Part shown: positions 26,868-35,145 of the stretch, piece by piece
How the letters are laid out: every line of letters starts with the position of its first letter
Numbering within the stretch: the stretch's first letter is position 1
Virus record (IMG/VR): IMGVR_UViG_3300010157_000032
Location: 1-64,000 of that record
Length of the DNA stretch: 64,000 bases
Source: a virus
Reading direction: 5' to 3' (one strand)
Notes under the pieces: model-generated
What the model saw: the letters and a program-made list of their open reading frames with translations, nothing else
Told to the model about the DNA's origin: nothing
Databases searched by the model: none
Program-made: the position numbers and the translations under genes

Positions 26868-27878
26868 TTACCCGGCAGCTGATCCGCCATCTACACTACT
26901 TATAGATACAGAGTCTACAGGTTGTATCCATTGAGTACCGGTATATATAAACAATTGGCCAGTAATAGTACTAAGCCATAAATTTCCAGTCACTGGCGTT
27001 GATGGGGCTGTGTCACTTAAAACAGCACTACTTCCTCCGCCACTACTGCTTGTAATTGCTATGTTTGCAACACTACCAGAAACAACAGTTGATACACCTG
27101 CTCCTGTAAAATTTAATGTAGTCACGGCGGCTGTTGAGCCAGCGGTTACACCTTCATCTTGTACAGTAACTCCAGTTATACCAGTTCCGCCAACACCACC
27201 ACTTACAATGCTGGTCATAGTACCTGTACCAGCATTATATGTAAATGAAATTCCAGTTTGTGTTCCGCCAGTTAACATTGCGGCTGCGGCTGCTTTTATT
27301 GCGCTTGATACTGTGCTAATTTTTCCAGTAATGTCAACTGTGATTGTTGTACCATCGATAATTACTCCGCCTAAAGCTGTAGTAGTTGCTGGTGTTAAAA
27401 CTGTTCCAGAACCTCCACTACCTGCTCCAGCTCCGCCGCCAACTACTGGGCTTGCAACAATTTGTGTTGGTATTGCTAACGGAAATATTGTTTCTGCGTA
27501 GGTAGCAGTAAAACTAACTTTTGCGCCTGCAAAGCCTGTATTTGGTGTTGCATATAAAATTAAATAACTGTCATTTACAGTAGCTGATAAAGTGACAATT
27601 TGACTAGTGAGTGTAGTTCTTCCAAAGATTGTATACGCGGCACCTTCTGGGCGAGCAGTAACTAGTACATGCATACTTTCTTTGTTATTACTATCTGCTT
27701 CTGCATGTAAAAAATACGTAGCACTGGCAAAATTTCCTACATACCAGCGATCAATCTCGATAGATGTTGAAACCGATGGGAGCAATGTTCTATTTCCCTT
27801 GTAAGAGAAATTAGATCCGGGCAACAACGATAACGAATGTTGTGGGCCTTGTGAAAAATAAGTAGTTAGATTTAACAT
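26868..27878 (-). CDS. Fibre protein, first gene of the S53/fibre operon
   Basis: A 336-aa beta-rich protein. Residues 1-140 form an apparent N-terminal domain (TYFSQGPQHSLSLLPGSNFS and onward). One LGGVIIDGTTITV repeat, a Gly/Ser linker and a C-terminal unit with TAPSTPVTGNLWLSTITGQL and YTGTQWIQPV follow. The latter recalls the 'GTLWF...W' units in the sheath insertion. The ATG at 27878 has only a weak ribosome binding site and overlaps the end of a 12-codon upstream reading frame. A GCTAAATA late box lies about 39 nt upstream. Confidence 0.7.
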   Translation of the reverse strand: MLNLTTYFSQGPQHSLSLLPGSNFSYKGNRTLLPSVSTSIEIDRWYVGNFASATYFLHAEADSNNKESMHVLVTARPEGAAYTIFGRTTLTSQIVTLSATVNDSYLILYATPNTGFAGAKVSFTATYAETIFPLAIPTQIVASPVVGGGAGAGSGGSGTVLTPATTTALGGVIIDGTTITVDITGKISTVSSAIKAAAAAMLTGGTQTGISFTYNAGTGTMTSIVSGGVGGTGITGVTVQDEGVTAGSTAAVTTLNFTGAGVSTVVSGSVANIAITSSSGGGSSAVLSDTAPSTPVTGNLWLSTITGQLFIYTGTQWIQPVDSVSISSVDGGSAAG

Positions 27879-27916
27879 AGATTAACCAGAATGTACATGC
27901 TTTTAGCCATTATGTA

Positions 27917-27924
27917 TATTTAGC
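27917..27924 (-). promoter_or_regulatory. Late promoter-like box for the S53/fibre operon (GCTAAATA)
   Basis: The minus strand reads GCTAAATA, the same octamer as upstream of gp13. It is followed after 6 nt by the ATG of a 12-codon frame that ends at the start of the 336-aa fibre gene. The 115-bp region 27879-27993 is the divergent spacer between this operon and the plus-strand sugar cassette; no clear host-type promoter for the latter was identified. Confidence 0.5.
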
Positions 27925-27993
27925 TATTTCAAAACTCTTGCTCGCAACCGCAAAATATGCTAAATTACTGTATATTTCACTATAGGACTATCT

Positions 27994-29004
27994 ATGACTC
28001 AAAGAGCAAAGGCCTTTTTTATCAACGGTGGAGCCGGCAGAACACTATGTTCAATTCCAGCCCTTGAAAAATACGCAGAAGAAAACGGCAATGATTTTAT
28101 CATTGTTTGCGAAGGTGGCACCGATTTTTATAAAGGGCACCCGCTACTACATCCCAGAGCCTACGATCATTGGCACAAAAACTTATTCGAAGAAAAACTC
28201 ATTAATATGGAATTAGTAACCCCTGAACCTTATAGAGTTTGGGAATACTACAATCAAAAATGTAGTATTGCGCAGGCATTCGATATTGCTATTAACAACA
28301 AAGGAGTCCGTGAATTACCAAGACCCAATGTTAGATTGTCAAATGAAGAGCTATTTTTAGGTCATAGTCTAGTAAAAGAAGTCCGTGAAAAAACTAAAAA
28401 AGACAAAATCATTGTATTTCAACCATTTGGTCGTGGTACACACTCCGAAGGTGGCGTTATATTTGATACTTCTGGTAGAAGTTTTGAAGGCGAGCACGTT
28501 CTTAATATTGTTAAAAAGTTGCAAAAGAACTACGGGATTATAATGATGAGTGAAATTGGTATTGATTTCCAAAAACATGGTTGTAAAGATCCAGTAGCAC
28601 ACCCACAAAATGTTAGCCTACGCCAGTGGTGCTCAGTTATTGGTAACGCTGATTACTTCTTAGGTTGTGACAGCGTGGGACAACACTTGGCGTATACTCT
28701 TGATCGCCCAGCTACCGTTGTATTAGGATCGACTTTTGATATCAATGTAACTTATCCACAATACAACAAGTTTGATGTACTTGATATGGGCGGTGATATG
28801 CGCAGATATAGTCCTATCAGAATTACCATGGACGAAGTTGCTGATCGCGGCAATGACGGTATCATGCGTATGAATGAAAAAGTAGAAGATGCCATTGTTA
28901 AGTCTGTTCAAAACGGCATTAAAACTTGGAGTCAAACGGCAATCAAAGGCCCGATCGAAGTTAAACAAATTGCCAGCAAAAAAGAAATGCCAAAAGAAGC
29001 ATGA
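27994..29004 (+). CDS. GT9-like glycosyltransferase (heptosyltransferase-type)
   Basis: A 336-aa protein resembling GT-B glycosyltransferases of family 9. The N-terminal domain starts FINGGAGRTLCSIPALEKYA, the Gly-rich loop that opens heptosyltransferases, and a second Rossmann domain follows with IIVFQPFGRGTHSE. The C-terminal sugar-nucleotide site is GNADYFLGCDSVGQHLAYTL, then RPATVVLGSTF, the family pattern of ADxxIGxDSGxxHLA...P.V.LFG. It is probably cytoplasmic and may add a sugar to a glycan on the host surface, virion or another acceptor; donor and acceptor are unknown. It begins a plus-strand cassette and overlaps the next gene by ATGA. Confidence 0.75.
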   Translation: MTQRAKAFFINGGAGRTLCSIPALEKYAEENGNDFIIVCEGGTDFYKGHPLLHPRAYDHWHKNLFEEKLINMELVTPEPYRVWEYYNQKCSIAQAFDIAINNKGVRELPRPNVRLSNEELFLGHSLVKEVREKTKKDKIIVFQPFGRGTHSEGGVIFDTSGRSFEGEHVLNIVKKLQKNYGIIMMSEIGIDFQKHGCKDPVAHPQNVSLRQWCSVIGNADYFLGCDSVGQHLAYTLDRPATVVLGSTFDINVTYPQYNKFDVLDMGGDMRRYSPIRITMDEVADRGNDGIMRMNEKVEDAIVKSVQNGIKTWSQTAIKGPIEVKQIASKKEMPKEA

Positions 29005-29897
29005 GTAGACTGTTTACGTTTGGGTGTAGTTACACACATTACGCCTGGCCCAGCTGGGCAGATTTCTTAGGCCTTGAGTTTACTCAGCATGAAAATTGGG
29101 GATATCTTGGTTTAGGAAATCGTGCCATTGCAGAACGAGTCGCTGAATGTAATGTTAAAAATAAATTTACATCTGATGATGTAGTCATAGTTCAATGGTC
29201 CAGTCATCTACGCAACGACTATCATACTGAGCGCAGGCGAATAAATTATCAGCAGTCTGGACCATTTGTAGGACAAGGTGGCTGGAAAACTGGTGGCAGT
29301 ATGTTCAACTACATCAACAACACTATCTATGATAATCAATGGATCAATCAATTCTTCGACGAAAAATCATATTTTTTACACACACTTAACAACATCTTGT
29401 TAACACAAGGACTGTTAAAATCTACTGGATGTAAATGGTACATGACTAGCATGGCAGATCTTGATGCGCTAGGTACAGACATTGGCATCATGCATGGCGA
29501 AAACATCAACAAAGCCACAGCAGGTTATAGTGTGTGGGAAGATCCCAAGTATGAATCAGTATGGGATTATAAAGATGCAATTTGGACCAACAATGCAGAA
29601 ATGTGGCTACCTAGTATAGGACCCTATGTATGGAATAAGTTTCCAGAACTGCAATGGAGTTTTCAAGATGTAAACAGTCCTAGATTAGTGTTTCCAGAAT
29701 TGCATCCTAGTCCAAAGCAACATGCGGCCTATGTTACAGAAGTTATTAGACCCGAGTTAAATCTAACTGATAATACCGCTGAATTATATGCTCCTTGGTT
29801 TTCACTAACAGATAAAGCTAAAGAATTAGCACAAGATCTTAAAACTTGTGATAGTATGCTGTCGCAATACTGGAACTTGCCGTACATGGGGATTTAA
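29001..29897 (+). CDS. SGNH-hydrolase-like protein, copy 1
   Basis: A 298-aa protein starting MSRLFTFGCSYTHYAWPSWAD, where S10 in GCSYT would be the SGNH nucleophile. Conserved blocks shared with the next gene are NWGxxGLGNRAIAERVAE and DxVIVQWSSHLRND. The C-terminal ELHPSPKQH holds the expected His, with Glu where copy 2 has Asp. I know similar proteins in marine T4-like phages only as hypothetical or SGNH-type. In other systems such enzymes remove or transfer acyl groups on glycans. Its ATG overlaps the stop of the glycosyltransferase, so the cassette is coupled. Confidence 0.6.
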   Translation: MSRLFTFGCSYTHYAWPSWADFLGLEFTQHENWGYLGLGNRAIAERVAECNVKNKFTSDDVVIVQWSSHLRNDYHTERRRINYQQSGPFVGQGGWKTGGSMFNYINNTIYDNQWINQFFDEKSYFLHTLNNILLTQGLLKSTGCKWYMTSMADLDALGTDIGIMHGENINKATAGYSVWEDPKYESVWDYKDAIWTNNAEMWLPSIGPYVWNKFPELQWSFQDVNSPRLVFPELHPSPKQHAAYVTEVIRPELNLTDNTAELYAPWFSLTDKAKELAQDLKTCDSMLSQYWNLPYMGI

Positions 29898-29900
29898 TAT

Positions 29901-30824
29901 ATGTCAAGACTTTTTACATTTGGATGTAGTTACACCAGTTACAGCTGGCCTACTTGGGCAGATCTCGCTGGTATGAATTACAAACTGCATAAAAATTGGG
30001 GCATGAGTGGCCTAGGTAATCGTGCCATTGCAGAACGAGTCGCCGAAGCTCATGCCAAGTATAACTTTGGGCCGGGCGATACTGTTATAGTGCAATGGTC
30101 CAGCCACTTGCGCAATGATTGGTGGCACCAAAATCCCACAGTTAGCAAATACCCAGGCTGGCAAACTTGTGGTAGTATTTTTAATTATATTAATGAAAAA
30201 ATATACACACTAGAGTGGATTAAAACTTTCTTTTTCGAGCCTGCTTGGATCATGCATACTCTTAATCATATACTGCTGACCCAGGGATTATTGAAATCTA
30301 CAGGTGCCGATTGGTATATGACCAGCATTGGTGATATTAGAAATATAGGTGCTGACATCCGTGACAATGACGGAATTGGTGAAGACACTGGCTTTTTAAC
30401 CCCTAGGGATAAAGAGATACTACATGTGCTATGGCGTAAAATTCCAGAAATGTGTGTATACGACAAACCCATATGGGGCGACAATCAGGAACACTGGTTA
30501 GAGCCTCTGGAGCTATTTGCACAAAAACATGCAGAACTTACGTTTCAGTTTGATGATACTAGAAAAAAAGGTAAAACATTTTATGATACACATCCTAGTA
30601 CACGACAACACGCCATGTGGCTTGACAATCAGTTGAAAGAGAAGTTACAATTGAGTGATGCAACTATGAAAACTTCTTGGGAAATTGCTGATAGTGTAGA
30701 TGCATTACAAAAGAAGTTTAGGTTTAATAAGAATTTATTTGAGCTTAATCTAGCAAAGAGAATGGGATTTCCGGCTTCCGCCCAGCGCACACTTAGATGG
30801 CCGTTTCCCTCAGAAGGTTTTTAA
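29901..30824 (+). CDS. SGNH-hydrolase-like protein, copy 2
   Basis: A 307-aa paralogue of the preceding gene, lying 3 nt after its stop. It keeps FTFGCSYTSYSWPTWAD, GLGNRAIAERVAEAHAK and VIVQWSSHLRND, and has DTHPSTRQH at the C-terminus, a better match to the catalytic Asp-His pair than copy 1. The two also share a 26-bp identical stretch (29118-29143 and 30018-30043), so the duplication is moderately recent or has been homogenised. The middle regions differ more, suggesting different substrates. A GGGG-rich ribosome binding site precedes it. Confidence 0.6.
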   Translation: MSRLFTFGCSYTSYSWPTWADLAGMNYKLHKNWGMSGLGNRAIAERVAEAHAKYNFGPGDTVIVQWSSHLRNDWWHQNPTVSKYPGWQTCGSIFNYINEKIYTLEWIKTFFFEPAWIMHTLNHILLTQGLLKSTGADWYMTSIGDIRNIGADIRDNDGIGEDTGFLTPRDKEILHVLWRKIPEMCVYDKPIWGDNQEHWLEPLELFAQKHAELTFQFDDTRKKGKTFYDTHPSTRQHAMWLDNQLKEKLQLSDATMKTSWEIADSVDALQKKFRFNKNLFELNLAKRMGFPASAQRTLRWPFPSEGF

Positions 30825-30837
30825 ACAAGGATTAATT

Positions 30838-32628
30838 ATGAACAACAAAGATATTTGGATTGCCGCGATAGCCCGTGGTCACAACGGCAGTGTATGCTTG
30901 CTTAAAAATGGCGAAATTATTTTTAGCATTGAGGAAGAACGCCTAAGCCGTAAAAAGTATGACGGTGGGCCGTTGGCTGCCATGCTAAAGATTCTAGATT
31001 ACACTGATAAAATTGATTATCTAGTGATTGCACACACTCAAAAGTTAAGTGAAACTGCTGGTCGTATTGACTTTAGTGGTGATGATATCTATACCGGACT
31101 TGCTAGGAAATTAGGACTTATCAGTCGCCATGAAAATCCCTACGATCATCCGCAGGTTGTCGACATGAGTCATATACACCACAAATTGCATGCGGCTTGT
31201 GCATTTTATCGTTCAGGTTTTGACGAAGCCGCTGCCTTAATTGTTGACGGTGCTGGTACATTTATACCATTAATGATCAACAATGAACAAGTTATTGGCT
31301 GGGAAACTGAATCAATTTATGACTGTTCTTATCCTGCAAAGTTCACAACAGTATACAAACACATTGGATTGCGTGGACCATTGCAAGGTACATTCATTGA
31401 AAACTTTGACAGCACTCCGCAAGATGAGCCTGGATATACACACGAAGCATTGATTACAGATCGTGCTGGTATTACTAAAGTGTATGAAGCTGTTACTAGA
31501 TATTGCGGTTGGGATTCTATCGAAGCAGGTAAAACCATGGGATTATTTCCATATGGGAAAGAAAACTCAAAGATTCCTAAGTTGTTCGACGACTCAAGTA
31601 TCTTTCCTTTAGCCAATCGTAATCTCATTGTACCTACATATCCTAATGGTGCTCAAGTAAACTATGGTTTATTCCCGTACTTAGACAGTGTTGATAAAGA
31701 TATTACACAATTAGAAAATCGTAGAGACTTGGCATATGCTTGCCAAACACAAACTCAAGAACAGGTAGTTCGATTGATCCGCATGGCTGTTGAAAAAACT
31801 GGTCAAAAGAATGTTGTAATTAGTGGCGGCTATGGGTTGAACTGTGTTGCTAACTATCATTATTTAGAAGCATTAAAAGAAGAAGGCATTAACATCTATG
31901 TAGAACCTATCAGCAATGATGCCGGAACTGCTATTGGTGCTGGATTGTTGTATTACAAAGATATCATTGATCAGGACAGCAATATTGATTATACTAAAAA
32001 TAGATTGTATCTAGGTTTTAAATATGATTATACTACTGATGACCTGGCCAAGTACGCAGATACCGGTGTTGAAATTACTGGTGCGACTAACGATGATATT
32101 GTTGAGTTGTTGTTGAATAAGAACATTGTTTGTTTTTATCAAGGACGCAGTGAAAACGGGCCACGTGCATTAGGTAATCGTAGTATATTGTTTAATCCAA
32201 CTTACGAAGATGGCAAAGACTTTGTTAACGAAGTTAAACATCGTGAATACTTCCGGCCGTTTGCAGGATCTATTCTACAAGATCATGTGCATGATTGGTT
32301 TGATCTACGCGGAATGGCAGATAGTCCATACATGATGTATGCTGTAAATTGTCAAGATGGCGTTGCAGAAAAGATCCCAAGTATTATTCACGTTGACGGT
32401 ACATGCCGTATACAAACTGTTACTCAAGAAGAAAACGGTCATTATTATGATTTGATCAAAGCGTTCTATGATCGGACAGGGGTTCCTATCTTGTTTAATA
32501 CTAGTTTTAACCTAGGTGGAGATCCACTAGTAGAAACACTAGATGATGCTGTTGATACACTAGTGCGCAGTGATATTGAATACTTGTATTTGCCGGAATT
32601 AGGCAAGTTACTTAAAGTAGCAAACTAA
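30838..32628 (+). CDS. NodU/TobZ/CmcH-family O-carbamoyltransferase
   Basis: A 596-aa full-length carbamoyltransferase, which uses carbamoyl phosphate and ATP to form a carbamoyl-adenylate and passes the carbamoyl group to a hydroxyl, often on a sugar or antibiotic. Motifs are SIEEERLSRKKYDGG (about 30-44), the metal-binding HIHHKLHAA (H114, H118) with VDGAG (D137), SGGYGLNCVANY (329-340) and SNDAGTAIGAG (D361). The C-terminal YrdC-like carbamoylation domain has QGRSENGPRALGNRS (435-449), FRPFAGSIL and FNTSFNLGGDP (553-563). It ends the plus-strand cassette with glycosyltransferase and SGNH genes. A glycan target is plausible; a modified nucleotide is a weaker alternative. It has an AAGGA Shine-Dalgarno sequence. 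Confidence 0.93.
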   Translation: MNNKDIWIAAIARGHNGSVCLLKNGEIIFSIEEERLSRKKYDGGPLAAMLKILDYTDKIDYLVIAHTQKLSETAGRIDFSGDDIYTGLARKLGLISRHENPYDHPQVVDMSHIHHKLHAACAFYRSGFDEAAALIVDGAGTFIPLMINNEQVIGWETESIYDCSYPAKFTTVYKHIGLRGPLQGTFIENFDSTPQDEPGYTHEALITDRAGITKVYEAVTRYCGWDSIEAGKTMGLFPYGKENSKIPKLFDDSSIFPLANRNLIVPTYPNGAQVNYGLFPYLDSVDKDITQLENRRDLAYACQTQTQEQVVRLIRMAVEKTGQKNVVISGGYGLNCVANYHYLEALKEEGINIYVEPISNDAGTAIGAGLLYYKDIIDQDSNIDYTKNRLYLGFKYDYTTDDLAKYADTGVEITGATNDDIVELLLNKNIVCFYQGRSENGPRALGNRSILFNPTYEDGKDFVNEVKHREYFRPFAGSILQDHVHDWFDLRGMADSPYMMYAVNCQDGVAEKIPSIIHVDGTCRIQTVTQEENGHYYDLIKAFYDRTGVPILFNTSFNLGGDPLVETLDDAVDTLVRSDIEYLYLPELGKLLKVAN

Positions 32629-32653
32629 AAAAAGCACCCTAGGGTGCTTTTTT
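32627..32653. terminator. Bidirectional palindromic terminator
   Basis: Positions 32628-32653 are a perfect palindrome: six A, GCACCCT, AGGGTGC, six T. It sits between convergent genes (carbamoyltransferase on plus, tail-protein cluster on minus) and can end transcription from both sides, since each strand has a GC stem followed by T. Confidence 0.9.
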
Positions 32654-32662
32654 ATTGTCTTC

Positions 32663-33595
32663 TTACGTACCAAACGTGCCGTCTGGGCTTGGTATTGGTT
32701 GCCACTTAAACGCAGGTGTTGTAGGTTCACCGTGGAACTTAATTGTTTTATTTGTTTCTTCAACTTGACGTATAATAGGTGTACTCAACGTAACTAACTT
32801 GGTAGCTGGGTCAACACTTACTACAGTAGTAATTGACGCAGGTTCGAATAATGTATTTTGTAGTTGCCAGTCACTATTGCTTACCCACATGCCGGCTTTG
32901 ATACCGGTAACATCATACATTTTAATAACATATTGATGCGGAGTATTAGCAGGGCCTGTCGCACTAACATCTGCATTTTGTTCTACGTTAACAGCACCGT
33001 GTACTTGTGGCATGTCGCGTAGTTTCTGTCGGAATTCTACCCAAGGTGCAGTGTGGCTTTCTGGTGCATCATCAGGTACCAATGAATCAGTTGCTCCTAA
33101 TGCGCCGTTACGCCATTTTCTAAGATCATGCCATGTAACATGCGGCTCTCTAAATCCAGGTAAAATCCAACCTTGATTTTCCGAACTCCACTCTAGCTCT
33201 TCATGATCATGTGTGTGATCTGGTGGAGTATCTTTTACACGAGTATAGACACTACCGCATGGTAATGTTTCCGAATGTTGTTCGAGATCATCATACGGTG
33301 TGCGATGAAGTATATCTGCACCGATAATTTGACAAATGATAGGATCAGTTTCGCAGTCAACCATTACTTTAGTTTTATGCAATGGAGTTGGAACATCAGC
33401 ACCATCTTCTGCTTCGGTAAGCCACGGGCCCACATATTTGTTTGTTTCGTTATCTATGAATACCCAAATTTTGTTTGGGCCCGTATACGTATGGGTTGCT
33501 GTTTTATTTAAAGTACGTTCTGTACTTAGATAATCGTCTGGCACATCATACGTGAATGTTTTTTCGATAATTGTATTTTTGCTTAAATCTGCCAT
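32663..33595 (-). CDS. Tail-assembly-chaperone-like / adhesin-partner protein, copy 1
   Basis: A 310-aa protein related to the gene at 35146-35841. Both start with FTYDVPDDYL...TLNKTA, then TYTGPNKIWVFID, and both contain WVEFRQKLRDMPQ, an RQ-x-LRD motif typical of phage tail-fibre assembly chaperones. The C-terminal 90 residues here (YDVTGIKAGMWVSNSDWQLQ and onward) are an extra beta-rich domain lacking in copy 2. It lies 4 nt downstream of a Cys/Gly-rich gene and alternates with those genes, suggesting a partner or chaperone relationship; this is inference. Confidence 0.6.
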   Translation of the reverse strand: MADLSKNTIIEKTFTYDVPDDYLSTERTLNKTATHTYTGPNKIWVFIDNETNKYVGPWLTEAEDGADVPTPLHKTKVMVDCETDPIICQIIGADILHRTPYDDLEQHSETLPCGSVYTRVKDTPPDHTHDHEELEWSSENQGWILPGFREPHVTWHDLRKWRNGALGATDSLVPDDAPESHTAPWVEFRQKLRDMPQVHGAVNVEQNADVSATGPANTPHQYVIKMYDVTGIKAGMWVSNSDWQLQNTLFEPASITTVVSVDPATKLVTLSTPIIRQVEETNKTIKFHGEPTTPAFKWQPIPSPDGTFGT

Positions 33596-33599
33596 GTTT

Positions 33600-34358
33600 T
33601 TATCCGTATGTAATTGAAACTAAGCCGCCGCCACCCATGCCGCCGCACCAACAGTTTCCACCGTGTGCTTGAGCACTTAGGCCTCCGCCGCCTGGGAATG
33701 GCGTACAACCAAACCAGCCGCCGCAACCATTACTTTGCTGGCTTCCGTTAATACAGCCGCCTGGTCCGTAAAACGGTCCAGACTGTGCTGCCGGAGCTGT
33801 GTGAGCATGTTGTTGTGGATACTGTGCGCACCATGTACTACCAGTATAACTACTGTTAATTCCGTGAATATTTACATCTCCGCCATAAGCACAACAGCAG
33901 TATGGCGATTCTGTATTACAGGTGTAACAAGAATAGTATAACCAGCAAGTTGCATTGCCGTATGATCCGCCGTTAGCGCAGAAGTTACTTAGTCCATAAC
34001 CTGTTACATAACTGGTATAGCCGCCGCAACCGATACAGTTAACTGATTGGTAAGTTGTTGATGCCGCGCATACAGTGTATGAGCATCCTGCTAGCGCAGA
34101 GCTGTATACTGTCTTAACTGAATAGCTTCCACCGCCGCCTGGCCATGACTGCATACAGCAACATGCTCCGGATCCACCACCACCACCGCCCCACATTTCA
34201 AATGTAACAAAAGTTGACCCAGCTGGCACTACAAAGTTACAGCATTGTCCACCATTTGATCCCGAGTTAACGCTAGTGTTGTATACTAGAATTTCTGTAG
34301 GGTAATTTGTTCCGCCGGGATAATTCAGCGTGTACATTAATGATCTTAAATCTGACAT
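33600..34358 (-). CDS. Cys-rich glycine-rich adhesin-like protein, copy A
   Basis: A 252-aa protein of the phage glycine-rich-domain type. It follows the pattern ...CCNFVVPAGSTFVTFEMWGGG..., then a Gly loop, a YSVKTVY strand, and a final GGGLVSITYG strand. I count 22 Cys, including CC, CCC and CxC clusters, unusual for a cytoplasmically assembled virion protein. Gly-rich runs (GGGGGSGA, PGGGG) resemble the polyglycine loops of T-even gp38 adhesins. It probably lies at the fibre or tail tip and may bind metal or form stable cross-links. It is one of three tandem-cluster paralogues; an AAGGCG ribosome binding site precedes it. Confidence 0.75.
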   Translation of the reverse strand: MSDLRSLMYTLNYPGGTNYPTEILVYNTSVNSGSNGGQCCNFVVPAGSTFVTFEMWGGGGGGSGACCCMQSWPGGGGSYSVKTVYSSALAGCSYTVCAASTTYQSVNCIGCGGYTSYVTGYGLSNFCANGGSYGNATCWLYYSCYTCNTESPYCCCAYGGDVNIHGINSSYTGSTWCAQYPQQHAHTAPAAQSGPFYGPGGCINGSQQSNGCGGWFGCTPFPGGGGLSAQAHGGNCWCGGMGGGGLVSITYG

Positions 34359-34371
34359 AGTTATTTGCGCC

Positions 34372-35127
34372 TTATTTGTAAGTTACTTGAACTAGGCCGC
34401 CGGATCCCCAACCACCCCAGCAACAACCGCCATAACTAATAGCTGTGCCGCCGCCTCCGCCGGGCCAAGCGTTAAAGTTACCGCTCATTGCGCAACCCAT
34501 CCATGACTCGCCACATGTTGTAAATGATGTACGTGTACCAGCACCAATATAAGTAGGTGATCCCATCATGTGCCAAGTGTCGTATCCACACCATCCTTCG
34601 TGGGCGGCACCAGTAACTCCGCAAATTGCTAGGTCATATCCACATGCACATCCGCAAACGTTGGTAGCACAGTGATAGTTACCGCCAATGGCGGCCCAGC
34701 AACAGCTCTGGCCGCCGTAGCCGCCGCTTGCGCATAGATTTAATGCATAGGTAACTGTACCAGCACCTTGTGCAAAACTTGGGAATCCGTTAGTACCCTT
34801 GGCATCTTGAGCACAGCATCCCGAGCCGGCTGCACAAATCACATAACATTGCCCTGCAACAACTCGAATAGTTTTTCGAGCATAAGTTCCCGAGCCTCCG
34901 CCTTGACTTGGTTGTTGGCAACAACAGGCTCCGCCGCCGTCACCACCTGCGCCCCAGAGTTCAAATTTAGCCCAAACTACGTTGGCTGGAACTACCCACA
35001 AACAACATCTACCGCCGTCTTGTACCGCGTTACCAGTGTTGCCGTTATAAACATATAACTGACCAAAGGTTTGCGGAATATTAAATGTATATCTGCTGTC
35101 TGGGAAAAACTGTGTTAAGGAACTCAT
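34372..35127 (-). CDS. Cys-rich glycine-rich adhesin-like protein, copy B
   Basis: A 251-aa paralogue with the same skeleton: GGRCCLWVVPANVVWAKFEL, then WGAGGDGGGACCCQQ, the strand YARKTIRVV, CYVICAAGSGCCAQ, and the ending CCWGGWGSGGLVQVTYK. I count 22 Cys. The central segment (YHCATNVCGCACGYDLAICG) differs from copies A and C, as expected if this is the variable, ligand-contacting part. It lies between copy A and the second chaperone-like gene. It has a strong GGAGAAT Shine-Dalgarno sequence. Confidence 0.75.
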   Translation of the reverse strand: MSSLTQFFPDSRYTFNIPQTFGQLYVYNGNTGNAVQDGGRCCLWVVPANVVWAKFELWGAGGDGGGACCCQQPSQGGGSGTYARKTIRVVAGQCYVICAAGSGCCAQDAKGTNGFPSFAQGAGTVTYALNLCASGGYGGQSCCWAAIGGNYHCATNVCGCACGYDLAICGVTGAAHEGWCGYDTWHMMGSPTYIGAGTRTSFTTCGESWMGCAMSGNFNAWPGGGGGTAISYGGCCWGGWGSGGLVQVTYK

Positions 35128-35145
35128 ATTATAATATTCTCCGGA

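Noticed and set aside
27978-27992. T7-promoter-like string (CACTATAGGAC) before the glycosyltransferase gene
   Set aside because: It covers only the 3' part of a T7 promoter, no phage-type single-subunit RNA polymerase is visible, and other genes lack it. It serves better as an AGGA ribosome binding site.
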